The notes beneath the pieces were generated by a model that had not been told where the DNA came from, did not search any database, and saw only the letters and a list, made by a program, of their open reading frames with translations. Shown here piece after piece: positions 32,958 through 40,950 of a stretch of DNA of 64,000 nucleotides. Position numbers and translations under genes: made by a program. The DNA is taken from contig JAXMCQ010000007.1 of assembly GCA_046349315.1 (NCBI GenBank), positions 62,001 to 126,000 of the forward strand, written 5' to 3'. How positions within the stretch are numbered: the first letter of the stretch is position 1; the number at the start of each line of letters is the position of its first letter. The stretch is from JAEUMG01 sp046349315. Its GTDB lineage: Bacteria > Pseudomonadota > Alphaproteobacteria > Rhizobiales > Aestuariivirgaceae.

Positions 32958-34529
32958 TTGCGAATCCTGATCGTCAATCCACCGCATCCGGCGATTGGCA
33001 GCCGTATTCCGGATGACCATTTGCCGCCGTTGGGCCTTCTTTCGCTCGGCGGTCCGCTGATCGATGATGGCCACGACGTTGCATTGCTGGATGCCGAGTT
33101 CGGTCCGCTCTCGGTCGACGAGATTGCCCGCCGGATAGCCGCTCACGCGCCCGATCTTCTGCTGCTGGGACATTCGGGTTCAACCTCGGCGCATCCGATC
33201 ACGCTTGCTATCGCGAAGAGGGCACGCGCCCTCCTGCCGGCCATTCGCGTGATCTATGGTGGCGTTTTTCCGACGTATCACTGGCATGATATTCTAGCTG
33301 CCGGGAAAGAGATCGATTTCATTGTCTGTGGCGAAGCCGAGGAAACTTGCCGTGAACTGGTCCGTGCTCTTGCCGATGACAGCCCGCTTGCCGCGGTCAA
33401 GGGCATAGCCTTTCGCGAAAATGGTGTTCCGAGAAAGACGGCCCCGCGTGAAATGCTCGCCGATTTGGACGACTGGCGGATTGGCTGGGAGCTGATCGAC
33501 TTCCCGGATTACACCTACTGGGGCCGCAAGCGTGCCGTCGTCGTGCAGTTTTCGAGGGGATGCCCGCATCCTTGCAATTATTGCGGCCAGCGTGGTTTCT
33601 GGACGCAGTGGCGTCATCGCAATCCCGAGCGGTTTGCCGCCGAGATCGCCCGGCTGCATCGCGAGAAGGGTGTCGAAGTCTTCAACTTCGCGGATGAAAA
33701 CCCGACAGCGTCGAAGAAGATGTGGAGGCGATTTCTGGAAGCGCTGATCGCCGAGAAGGTTTCGGTCACGTTGGTCGGATCGACCCGGGCGGACGACATC
33801 GTTCGCGATGCCGACCACTTGCATCTCTACAAGGAAGCCGGTGTCGAACGCTTCCTGATGGGGATGGAAAATACCGACGCGGCCGTTTTGGCCAAGATCC
33901 GCAAGGGCGGCTCGACCACGACCGATCGCGAGGCCATTCGCCTGATGCGCCAACACGGGATTCTATCGATGGCGACCTGGGTTGTCGGCTTCGAGGAGGA
34001 GAGGGACAGGGACTATTGGCTCCAGTTGCGCCAATTGCTTGCCTACGATCCCGATCAGATTCAGAGCGTCTATGTGACGCCGCATCGCTGGACGCCCTTC
34101 TTCGCATTGGCGAGGGACCGCACCGTTATTCAAACGGATCAGTCCAAGTGGGACTACAAGCATCAGGTTCTGGCAACGCGGCATGTCCCGGCCTGGCGCG
34201 TCTTCCTCTGGGTGAAGGCCATCGAGTTCATCATGCAGACCCGGCCAAAGTCGCTTTGGCGTCTGCTGACAGTGGCCGACGGAAGGATTAGGCATGCCCA
34301 TCGCTGGTATTATCAAATGGGCCGGCGCGTCTGGTTTCATGAGGTCTGGGGGTTTCTGTTTCGTGACAGGCGCCTCAAGGCAGGGCCGAGCTTGGAAGCC
34401 TTCTGGGGATCGAGTCTGGCAGCCAACGAAGAGGCCCTGGCGCGCAGAACGCGCGATGGGCTGAAGAAGGCGACGACGCTGATCAGCCGAAAAGAGAGAA
34501 CGGTGCCCCGGCAAGTCCCAGCAGAATGA
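32958..34529 (+). CDS. B12-binding-type radical SAM protein (BchE-like superfamily, COG1032)
   Basis: A 523-residue radical SAM enzyme. The N-terminal Rossmann part (about residues 1-130, MRILIVNPPHPAIG) is cobalamin-domain-like, but no DxHxxG base-off motif is visible. The radical SAM core has FSRGCPHPCNYCGQ, giving the CxxxCxxC cluster site. FADENPTASKKM and IRKGGSTTTDREAIRLM match the Mg-protoporphyrin cyclase (BchE)-like superfamily, with a long C-terminal extension after TPHRWTPFF. TTG start, no good ribosome site. There are no bacteriochlorophyll genes nearby, so a chlorophyll role is not supported. The substrate is unknown. Confidence 0.78.
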   Translation: MRILIVNPPHPAIGSRIPDDHLPPLGLLSLGGPLIDDGHDVALLDAEFGPLSVDEIARRIAAHAPDLLLLGHSGSTSAHPITLAIAKRARALLPAIRVIYGGVFPTYHWHDILAAGKEIDFIVCGEAEETCRELVRALADDSPLAAVKGIAFRENGVPRKTAPREMLADLDDWRIGWELIDFPDYTYWGRKRAVVVQFSRGCPHPCNYCGQRGFWTQWRHRNPERFAAEIARLHREKGVEVFNFADENPTASKKMWRRFLEALIAEKVSVTLVGSTRADDIVRDADHLHLYKEAGVERFLMGMENTDAAVLAKIRKGGSTTTDREAIRLMRQHGILSMATWVVGFEEERDRDYWLQLRQLLAYDPDQIQSVYVTPHRWTPFFALARDRTVIQTDQSKWDYKHQVLATRHVPAWRVFLWVKAIEFIMQTRPKSLWRLLTVADGRIRHAHRWYYQMGRRVWFHEVWGFLFRDRRLKAGPSLEAFWGSSLAANEEALARRTRDGLKKATTLISRKERTVPRQVPAE

Positions 34530-34899
34530 AGATCAGGCCGACGAGAGCCAAGGCCCAAATGACGATCAGCCGAGAACTGAAGCGGCCCGATACCGGCGGA
34601 CGTTGAATGCCGGCTTCGCCCGCCGCGAGCCAGGTCGTTTCGATCGCCGCAAGATGGTTTTCATAGATGACTTCAAGACGCTGGAGGCGATGTGCGATGA
34701 AGCTCATCAGCAATGTTGCGAGACCGATCACGACAAGCGCGACGACGAGGGCCGGCCGATCCACTTTCATCTGGATCAGCAGATAAAACACCAGCAACAC
34801 CCCGATGATGTGAAAGGCAATGTTCTGCCAGAACATCCTGCCGAAATGCAGGCGCCTCTCGTTCAATACGGTGTATTGGGTTTGCAGTGGCGTGGTCAT
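34483..34899 (-). CDS. Membrane protein with three helices, unknown function
   Basis: A 138-residue protein with a short cytoplasmic start (MTTPLQTQYTVLNERRLHFG), membrane segments at about residues 23-43, 50-68 and 113-133, and a helical middle segment (RLQRLEVIYENHLAAIETTW). I do not recognise a family with confidence. Its last 47 bases overlap the end of the radical SAM gene on the other strand. The start is uncertain but no better upstream start is seen. Confidence 0.65.
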   Translation of the reverse strand: MTTPLQTQYTVLNERRLHFGRMFWQNIAFHIIGVLLVFYLLIQMKVDRPALVVALVVIGLATLLMSFIAHRLQRLEVIYENHLAAIETTWLAAGEAGIQRPPVSGRFSSRLIVIWALALVGLIFILLGLAGAPFSLFG

Positions 34900-35196
34900 G
34901 GGCTGCCTCTCACGAAATGCAGATGCAGCTTACCTATAGTGATGTATGCGCTTCAAGCCATCTCGGCGGGATCTTCACGTAGCTAGCTACAGGGGCGTGT
35001 AGCCATACGCATCGTCGCGCTGGGCGACTTTGCCGACACCCGGAAATTCGAGATGCTTCACTCCTCCTCGCGTGCCAGCGATGCCACAGGAAAGAGAATA
35101 CACGCCTTTGGCCGCAATGAAGCAGTTTGCATTGACTCAATCGCAAGCGCTGTTCAGGCTCGCTCCCGGCCGGCCATAAAATGGGAGAGAAAAACC

Positions 35197-35676
35197 ATGC
35201 GAAAATTCGAGGAGGGCGCCACCATGCAAGTGGCGACGATCGTCCGCGATCTCGACACCGCATTGAAGCGGCATTGGGACGTGTTCAAGATCGGCCCATG
35301 GGACATCTGGGATTTCAACCCCTCGACGGTGAACGACTACATCTATCGCGGCAAGCCCGCGACCCATTCCTGCCTCATCGCCTGCGCCTGGAGCGGCGAC
35401 ACCCAGGTCGAACTGATCCAGCCGGTGAGCGGCTATTCGATCTATGACGAGTTTCTCGACAAGCACGGCGAAGGCCTGCATCACATCAAGCTCTTCTATG
35501 CCGATACCAAAAAGGCAGCGGCCGATTTTACCGCGCGCGGCTATCCGGTGATCCAGAGCGGGCGCTGCGATGATGACGAACACTACTATCTCGATACCGA
35601 GAAGGACTTCGGCTACATCCTCGAACTCGGCAATGCCGGCAAGATCAGGCCCGGCATGCGGCGCTATCCGGCTTAG
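35197..35676 (+). CDS. VOC-family (glyoxalase/dioxygenase-like) protein
   Basis: A 159-residue VOC protein with the glyoxalase_4 type fold. It starts MRKFEEGATMQVATIVRDLD (first strand with a metal-like site), continues with EGLHHIKLFYADTKKAAADF, and ends with YILELGNAG, where a Glu often binds metal. The His in HHIKLF and the Glu in LELG are the likely metal ligands. GGGAGAG is well placed before the ATG. Related proteins are methylmalonyl-CoA epimerases and uncharacterised lyases; substrate unknown. Confidence 0.82.
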   Translation: MRKFEEGATMQVATIVRDLDTALKRHWDVFKIGPWDIWDFNPSTVNDYIYRGKPATHSCLIACAWSGDTQVELIQPVSGYSIYDEFLDKHGEGLHHIKLFYADTKKAAADFTARGYPVIQSGRCDDDEHYYLDTEKDFGYILELGNAGKIRPGMRRYPA

Positions 35677-35737
35677 GACTGTGACACCCCGTCACCGTAG
35701 CAAGAGGCGGCATGACGGCGAACGCATGTCACAATTC

Positions 35738-35838
35738 CTTGTCATCCCCGCACTTGTTGCGGGGATCCACTGTGCCGATGCTCCAGCATCCGATTAGTCG
35801 GCATGATGGATTGCCGGAACGAGTCCGGCAATGACAAG
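35738..35838. repeat. Intergenic palindromic repeat element
   Basis: A roughly 100-base element with terminal inverted repeats CTTGTCAT and ATGACAAG. Inside are at least three hairpins: CCCCGC-ACTTGTT-GCGGGG, ATGCT-CC-AGCAT, and TTGCCGGA-ACGAG-TCCGGCAA. The form is that of REP/RUP-like intergenic mosaics common in rhizobial genomes. Further copies elsewhere in the genome are expected but not visible here. It lies after the VOC gene and may act in mRNA ends. Confidence 0.7.
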
Positions 35839-35906
35839 TTAGGAGCATGCTCTATGTCGCGACGTCCCTCAGCGCCGGTTCCGGAACCTCGTGAAACCGG
35901 GGCGGA

Positions 35907-36212
35907 TTAAGCCGCGTTGCGCTCGGCGTCGTCTTCCTCGGACTCGTCATCCTCGGAGGGCTTGCCCTCTTCGTCTTCTTCTTCGTCCTCATCTTCAAGT
36001 TCGGCAAAGCCGAACAGAAAATTGACTTCGCCGGTTGCTGTGTCGAACAGAACTTCGGTCGCATCGCCGAACATGTCGAGTAAGGTTTCGGCCGCGTCGG
36101 CACTGTCGACGGAAAGCTCCGCCATGCCCGGCTGCTTGGCCAGGGCCAGCGCAAATCTCCAACTCTGCTCCTTGCTTGCAAAGATGCATTTGTATCCGAT
36201 CACACGGTTCAT
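35907..36212 (-). CDS. Small protein with acidic C-terminal tail, unknown function
   Basis: A roughly 101-residue protein. The N-terminal globular part (MNRVIGYKCIFASKEQSW, then AELSVDSADAAETLLDMFGD) has an alpha/beta look. The last 30 residues are almost purely Asp, Glu and Ser (ELEDEDEEEDEEGK, then SEDDESEEDD). ACAAGAGG precedes the ATG at 36212; a second ATG at 36218 is also possible. It lies close to a DUF1269 gene on the same strand. Acidic tails suggest protein binding or charge mimicry, which is inference only. Confidence 0.65.
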   Translation of the reverse strand: MNRVIGYKCIFASKEQSWRFALALAKQPGMAELSVDSADAAETLLDMFGDATEVLFDTATGEVNFLFGFAELEDEDEEEDEEGKPSEDDESEEDDAERNAA

Positions 36213-36304
36213 GGGCATGGCCTCTTGTTGGGAGCGCATGCGGACTCGCATGCGAGCCCCCAGACAAGCAGCAGGCAATGACAATGGAATGACCGCCTGA
36301 CGGC

Positions 36305-36811
36305 CTATGAAGCCGGCGTTGCCGCCTGCACGTTGTTGAGCGCCGCCTGCAGCGCGGCTTCCTTCTCGTGATCGTAGGAGGTGCGCAAAACCTTGCCGCC
36401 CACGCCCTTCAAATCCTCGAGCACCTTGTCGGTGGTCATCTTGCGGATGAGGATGAAGAGCGCGGCATTGCCGCCGTCGAGGCTGGCCGCGACCTCTTTC
36501 ATGAATTTGTCGTCGATGCCGACGTCGGTGAGGGCACCCGACAAGGCACCCGACGCCGCGCCGATGGCTGCACCGGCGAGCGGCATCAGGAAGATCATGC
36601 CGACAAGCGCACCCCACAAGGTGCCCATTGCCGCGCCGGCGCTGGTCGGATGAAACAACTGGTTGAGCTTGACTTTGCCGTCCGCCTGCTTGGTGGCGAT
36701 GACCGCATCGCCAAGGTCGATCAGATAATCCTTCTGCATGGCGAGAAGCTTGGTCCTCACCTCTTCGGCCTTGGCTTCCGATGGGAATTCGATCACGACG
36801 AGATCACTCAT
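36305..36811 (-). CDS. DUF1269-family membrane protein
   Basis: A 168-residue DUF1269 protein. The N-terminal soluble half (MSDLVVIEFPSEAKAEEVRTKL, then AVIATKQADGKVKLNQLFHP) is followed by a glycine-rich double hydrophobic stretch (about residues 58-100: AGAAMGTLWGALVGMIFLMP and GAAIGAASGALSGALTD). The tail (KVLEDLKGVGGKVLRTSYDHEKE) ends the family core. The function is unknown; members are often induced in stress or attached to the membrane. It precedes the acidic-tailed gene on the same strand. Confidence 0.87.
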   Translation of the reverse strand: MSDLVVIEFPSEAKAEEVRTKLLAMQKDYLIDLGDAVIATKQADGKVKLNQLFHPTSAGAAMGTLWGALVGMIFLMPLAGAAIGAASGALSGALTDVGIDDKFMKEVAASLDGGNAALFILIRKMTTDKVLEDLKGVGGKVLRTSYDHEKEAALQAALNNVQAATPAS

Positions 36812-36917
36812 GTCACAGGCTCCTGTTTGTTTGGCGCGGGCACCTTAGCCTGCGCATCTTATCGCTTCCTTGACGCCGCCGCTTGCCGATTCGGGGCGTC
36901 TCCTTTATTGGCTCGCC

Positions 36918-38465
36918 ATGCAAGACCGTATTTTGATCGTCGATTTCGGCTCCCAGTTCACCCAGCTCATTGCCCGCCGCGTCCGCGAGGCCGGCGTCTA
37001 TTCGGAAATCGTCCCGTTCCAGTCGGCCGACAAGGCACTGTCCTGGCCCGGACTCAAGGGCATCATCCTGTCGGGCGGCCCGGCCAGCGTCCATGAACAG
37101 GCCTCCCCCAAGGCGCCCGACGCCGTCTATGCCCGCGGTCTCCCGATCCTCGGCATCTGCTATGGCGAGCAGGCGATCTGCGACCAGCTCGGCGGCAAGG
37201 TCGAGCCTTCCGATCATCGCGAATTCGGCCGCGCCTATGTCGAGGTGAAGGCGCCGAACCCGCTCTTCGACGGTGTCTGGCAGCTGGGCGAGCGCCACCA
37301 GGTCTGGATGAGCCATGGCGACCGCATCAGCGCCATTCCGCCGGGCTTCCGGGTCATGGCGGTGAGCGATGGGGCGCCTTTCGCCGCAATCGCCGACGAG
37401 AAGCGCCAGATCTACGGTACGCAGTTTCACATGGAAGTGGTCCACACGCCGGACGGAGCGAGGCTGCTCCGCAATTTTGTGCGCGAGATCTGCGGCTGCA
37501 AGGGCGACTGGTCGATGGCCTCCTTCCGCGACGAGGCGATCCACAAGATCAAGCAGAAGGTCGGCTTCGACCGGGTGATCTGCGGGCTTTCGGGCGGCGT
37601 CGATTCAGCGGTCACCGCGGTGCTGATCCACGAGGCGGTCGGCGAGCAATTGACCTGCATCTTTGTAGATCACGGCTTGATGCGCCAGGGCGAGGCGGAT
37701 GAAGTGGTGCGGTTGTTCCGCGGCCAGCACAATATCCCGCTCGTCCATGTCGATGCTTCCGACATCTTCCTCGAGGCGCTCGATGGCGTCACCGATCCCG
37801 AACAGAAGCGCAAGACCATCGGCCGATTGTTCATCGAAGTGTTCGAGCGCGAAGCGAAGAAGATCGGCGGCGCCGCCTTCTTGGCCCAAGGCACGCTCTA
37901 TCCCGACGTGATCGAAAGCGTTTCCTTCACTGGCGGGCCTTCCGTCACTATCAAGTCGCATCACAATGTTGGCGGCCTGCCAGAGCGGATGAACATGAAG
38001 CTCGTCGAGCCGTTGCGCGAATTGTTCAAGGACGAGGTGCGGGCGCTCGGCCGCGAACTCGGGCTTCCCGAACATTTTGTCGGCCGCCATCCTTTTCCGG
38101 GGCCGGGGCTTGCCATCCGCATTCCGGGTGAGATCACGCCCTCGAAACTCGACATATTGCGCAAGGCCGATGCGATCTATCTCGACGAGATCAGGAAGGC
38201 CGGCCTCTATGATGCGATCTGGCAGGCCTTCGCGGTCTTGCTTCCGGTTCGCACCGTCGGAGTCATGGGCGACGGGCGCACTTACGATCAGGTACTGGCT
38301 CTGCGCGCGGTGACCTCGACCGACGGTATGACGGCCGAGAGCTATCCTTTCGACCACAGCTTCCTCGCCCATGTCGCGACCCGCATCATCAACGAAGTGC
38401 GAGGCGTCAGCAGGGTGGTCTATGACGTGACCTCGAAACCGCCCGGGACCATCGAATGGGAGTAG
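36918..38465 (+). CDS. guaA: GMP synthase (glutamine-hydrolysing)
   Basis: A 515-residue GMP synthase, which aminates XMP to GMP using glutamine and ATP. The class I amidotransferase domain has GICYGEQ (nucleophile Cys) and FHMEVVHT (His, Glu). The PP-loop ATPase is LSGGVDSAVTAV, and the C-terminal dimer domain contains GRHPFPGPGLAIR. The ATG at 36918 is used; longer versions extend into non-coding DNA. It completes the GMP pathway started by guaB 15 kb to the left. Its 3' end is followed directly by an unrelated AT-richer gene. Confidence 0.97.
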   Translation: MQDRILIVDFGSQFTQLIARRVREAGVYSEIVPFQSADKALSWPGLKGIILSGGPASVHEQASPKAPDAVYARGLPILGICYGEQAICDQLGGKVEPSDHREFGRAYVEVKAPNPLFDGVWQLGERHQVWMSHGDRISAIPPGFRVMAVSDGAPFAAIADEKRQIYGTQFHMEVVHTPDGARLLRNFVREICGCKGDWSMASFRDEAIHKIKQKVGFDRVICGLSGGVDSAVTAVLIHEAVGEQLTCIFVDHGLMRQGEADEVVRLFRGQHNIPLVHVDASDIFLEALDGVTDPEQKRKTIGRLFIEVFEREAKKIGGAAFLAQGTLYPDVIESVSFTGGPSVTIKSHHNVGGLPERMNMKLVEPLRELFKDEVRALGRELGLPEHFVGRHPFPGPGLAIRIPGEITPSKLDILRKADAIYLDEIRKAGLYDAIWQAFAVLLPVRTVGVMGDGRTYDQVLALRAVTSTDGMTAESYPFDHSFLAHVATRIINEVRGVSRVVYDVTSKPPGTIEWE

Positions 38466-38488
38466 AAGCAACTTCGCACGATAGCTGG

Positions 38489-39130
38489 ATGGGACAAGCC
38501 AAAATACGCCAGGCAGCGTTAAGGGAACACATGCTGGCCGAAGGTAAGAAATGGGAGTTTCCTACCTCTGAGCGCGAGCGTTTGCTTTGCGAAGAATTGT
38601 TAACTGGCGAAATCATTCGAGTGCGACGCGCGCCGGATTCGTTGCTTCGCCGAATGGGTCTCAAATCGCAGGATTGTCACTCAAACGTGTGGTGGTACGT
38701 TGCGAACGATCCAGAGAAGAAATCAAAAGCAGTTGTGGGGTGGTGGCTCCAGTGGCCGGATTTGGTTCTTCATTCTGTAATTCGGCAAGGTGATGATCTT
38801 ATTTGTATCACGCCTCAGGATCTATCAAACGATCATGACCTGCATTTCATACCCGATCAAAAGGTTAGTTGGCGAAAAGACATTGATGGGTACGTGGCCA
38901 TACGCGAAGGCGAAGTGATAGGGGAATGGCTCAGAATTTTCCCAGAATTCACAATGGCGCGAATCGCAATTATTCGGGAAAGGCTGCTTTCGGGTATTGA
39001 CCCCATCCGTGCGATCGACTTTGGAAACGATGAATTCGAAGTTCTAAAGCAGCGATACATTCCGAGAGAAGCACATGATAAATATGCGCGACTCGCGAAA
39101 TTGAAGAATCCTACGGCCGAAGAGGGTTGA
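38489..39130 (+). CDS. Hypothetical protein in an AT-richer insert after guaA
   Basis: A roughly 213-residue soluble protein starting MGQAKIRQAALREHMLAEGK, a beginning seen in many phage-like or horizontally moved hypothetical proteins. It has a Trp-rich centre (WWYVANDPEKKSKAVVGWWLQW) and helical ends. The DNA is visibly AT-richer than guaA and its downstream neighbours. An ATG at 38456, inside guaA, is also in frame. Its end overlaps the convergent PIN toxin gene by 20 bases. No family is recognised; it may be part of a recent insertion together with the toxin-antitoxin pair. Confidence 0.6.
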   Translation: MGQAKIRQAALREHMLAEGKKWEFPTSERERLLCEELLTGEIIRVRRAPDSLLRRMGLKSQDCHSNVWWYVANDPEKKSKAVVGWWLQWPDLVLHSVIRQGDDLICITPQDLSNDHDLHFIPDQKVSWRKDIDGYVAIREGEVIGEWLRIFPEFTMARIAIIRERLLSGIDPIRAIDFGNDEFEVLKQRYIPREAHDKYARLAKLKNPTAEEG

Positions 39131-39533
39131 TCGTCTCTACTCCACCGAAATCCCTCTCATTGTTCGTCACGACAATACAGTCATTGGCTTCGGCAACTGC
39201 AGCGATAATCGTATCAAGCGCGCTGCGCGGCCGGCCACGCGCTTTGGCGTCGGCCATTAATCTGGCCCAGATGAGCCCCGCATTCTCGTCGAACGGAAGA
39301 ATTTGGCCGGCAAAGAGCCTTTGCGGGCCTTCCGGCCCATGGAACCAAGCCTCCAACTCATCGCGCCGCTTGCCGGCCGGTTTCTCCAGGATCCCTTTGC
39401 GGATTTCGGCGAGCGTCAGTGATGCGATGAAAAGGTCTTCGTCTCTCTGTTTCGCCATCCAATCCAGAAGGGAGGCGGAAGGCGCCGGTTTCGTAACGTT
39501 GCTAATGATGTTGGTATCGAGCAGATAGCGCAT
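39111..39533 (-). CDS. vapC: PIN-domain toxin, VapC/FitB-like
   Basis: A 140-residue PIN-domain ribonuclease, the toxin of a type II pair. The acidic active site is in MRYLLDTNIIS (Asp6), TLAEIRKGI (Glu), SALDTIIAA (Asp) and NERDFGG (Asp). Its ATG overlaps the antitoxin stop by one base (TGATG), so it is translated after the antitoxin, as usual. Targets are not known; FitB relatives cut RNA. The neighbouring gene on the right is the antitoxin. Confidence 0.92.
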   Translation of the reverse strand: MRYLLDTNIISNVTKPAPSASLLDWMAKQRDEDLFIASLTLAEIRKGILEKPAGKRRDELEAWFHGPEGPQRLFAGQILPFDENAGLIWARLMADAKARGRPRSALDTIIAAVAEANDCIVVTNNERDFGGVETINPLRP

Positions 39534-39832
39534 CAGATGTCGATCTTGCGCGCCTTGATACGCGGGCGTTTCAGTTCGAGATTTGCGCCAACCAGGGGAG
39601 ATCGCCGTAGGGCAGCCAGGATGCCACCTTGCTTCGGGGGTTCCCCAGCGACGGACTTGCTCATGGCCGCACGGAGCTCTGAAGCCTCGGGACCGTTTTC
39701 TGCCAAGCGGCGGGCTAAAGCGCGAATGAGATCGCGATCACCTTCGCGACCCAACACCTCGAATCGTGCCAAACCCCGCTCGCCGAGCCTAGATCGATAG
39801 TTACGGATTGCGCGCTTCTGCGATGTATCCAT
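39533..39832 (-). CDS. Antitoxin partner of the PIN toxin
   Basis: A 99-residue protein upstream of vapC. The N-terminal part (MDTSQKRAIRNYRSRLGERG, then LARFEVLGREGDRDLIRALARRL) looks like a ribbon-helix-helix domain, which would bind the operon promoter. The rest (PPKQGGILAALRRSPLVG and LELKRPRIKARKIDI) would contact the toxin. GGAGCC lies ahead of the ATG at 39832. A longer upstream start is possible. Together with the PIN toxin it forms a complete VapBC-like module. Confidence 0.82.
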   Translation of the reverse strand: MDTSQKRAIRNYRSRLGERGLARFEVLGREGDRDLIRALARRLAENGPEASELRAAMSKSVAGEPPKQGGILAALRRSPLVGANLELKRPRIKARKIDI

Positions 39833-40005
39833 GGTGTCGGCTCCAGATATATCCAGTAATATAGCCGGAAAGCGTTTGGCTTTCAACCCGTCGGAGTTAC
39901 CAGGGTCAACAAAACTAACCCGACACTTAAGTTTAATTCAAACGCCTCCGCCGCGCGGCTGACTTACGACTGGGCGGGGACATCCTTTGCCGTGGAACGG
40001 GTAAG

Positions 40006-40926
40006 ATGCGCACCAATCTCGGTCTCGTTTGCTCTCTCGAAGAAAGGCCGGTCGGGCGCGACCTCGGCCGGGTGATCGCAGGGCTTCGCCATTCGCGCGA
40101 ACTCTCCCACAATATCCGCCATAAGGGCCATGTCCGCGAATTGCCCTCGCGCGCCACTGCCCAGCAGATTCTCGATGATCTTTGCACCGTCCTGTTTCCC
40201 AGCCACTTCAGCCGCATCGTGCCGGGCGAGCACGATATCGACACGGTCGTTGCGGGCAAGCTCGACTGGGCACTGACGCTCCTCTCCGAGCAGCTTCGGC
40301 TTGGCCTGCAATTCGATGAGGCGGAGGCTGGCGGCGACAGGGCGGTCCGCGCCGAGGAGATCGCGGTTGCCTTTGCCGAACAGCTACCGCCAATTCGCAA
40401 TCTGATCGTCAGCGATCTTCATGCGGCCCTGCGCGGCGATCCGGCGGCGACCAGCATTGCCGAAGTGCTGCTGTGCTATCGCGGCACCGTCGCCACGATC
40501 TACCATCGCATCGCGCATGCGATTTACACGCTCGGCGGTCGGTTCCTGGCGCGGCTCTTCGCCGATATCGCCCACGCCCGGACCGGCATCGACATTCATC
40601 CGGCGGCGCAGATCGGGGAGGGGTTCTTCATCGATCACGGCACCGGTGTCGTCATCGGCGAGACGGCGATCGTCGGGAACTTGGTCAGGCTCTATCAGGC
40701 GGTGACATTGGGTGCCAAGAACTTCCCGGCCGATGAAGCGGGAAACCTCGTCAAGGGCCAAGCCCGCCATCCGATCATCGAAGACAATGTCGTAATCTAT
40801 TCCGGCGCGACGATCCTGGGCCGCATCACAGTTGGCCGCGATTCCGTAATCGGCGGCAGTGTCTGGCTCACCCGTAGCGTTCCGCCGGGCAGCGTCATAG
40901 CCCAGGCCAATCTGCGCGGCGCTTAG
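40006..40926 (+). CDS. cysE: Serine O-acetyltransferase (EpsC/CysE type)
   Basis: A 306-residue acetyltransferase, first enzyme of cysteine synthesis (serine plus acetyl-CoA to O-acetylserine). The C-terminal left-handed beta-helix is made of hexapeptide repeats (IDIHPAAQIGEG, then DHGTGVVIGETA), with catalytic His in IDHGTG, and the family loop NLVKGQARHPIIEDNV. The long helical N-terminus matches the EpsC branch. The start (ATG at 40006) lacks a strong ribosome site. A cysteine-synthase homologue lies 5 kb away, at 45.2 kb. Confidence 0.92.
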   Translation: MRTNLGLVCSLEERPVGRDLGRVIAGLRHSRELSHNIRHKGHVRELPSRATAQQILDDLCTVLFPSHFSRIVPGEHDIDTVVAGKLDWALTLLSEQLRLGLQFDEAEAGGDRAVRAEEIAVAFAEQLPPIRNLIVSDLHAALRGDPAATSIAEVLLCYRGTVATIYHRIAHAIYTLGGRFLARLFADIAHARTGIDIHPAAQIGEGFFIDHGTGVVIGETAIVGNLVRLYQAVTLGAKNFPADEAGNLVKGQARHPIIEDNVVIYSGATILGRITVGRDSVIGGSVWLTRSVPPGSVIAQANLRGA

Positions 40927-40950
40927 GCAAGCCGCAGTATTGGCACCTCT

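Noticed and set aside
34934..35263. Minus-strand frame before the VOC gene, and a 24-codon frame ending near 34986
   Set aside because: No ribosome site at a usable distance and no recognisable family; the short frame is too small to judge.
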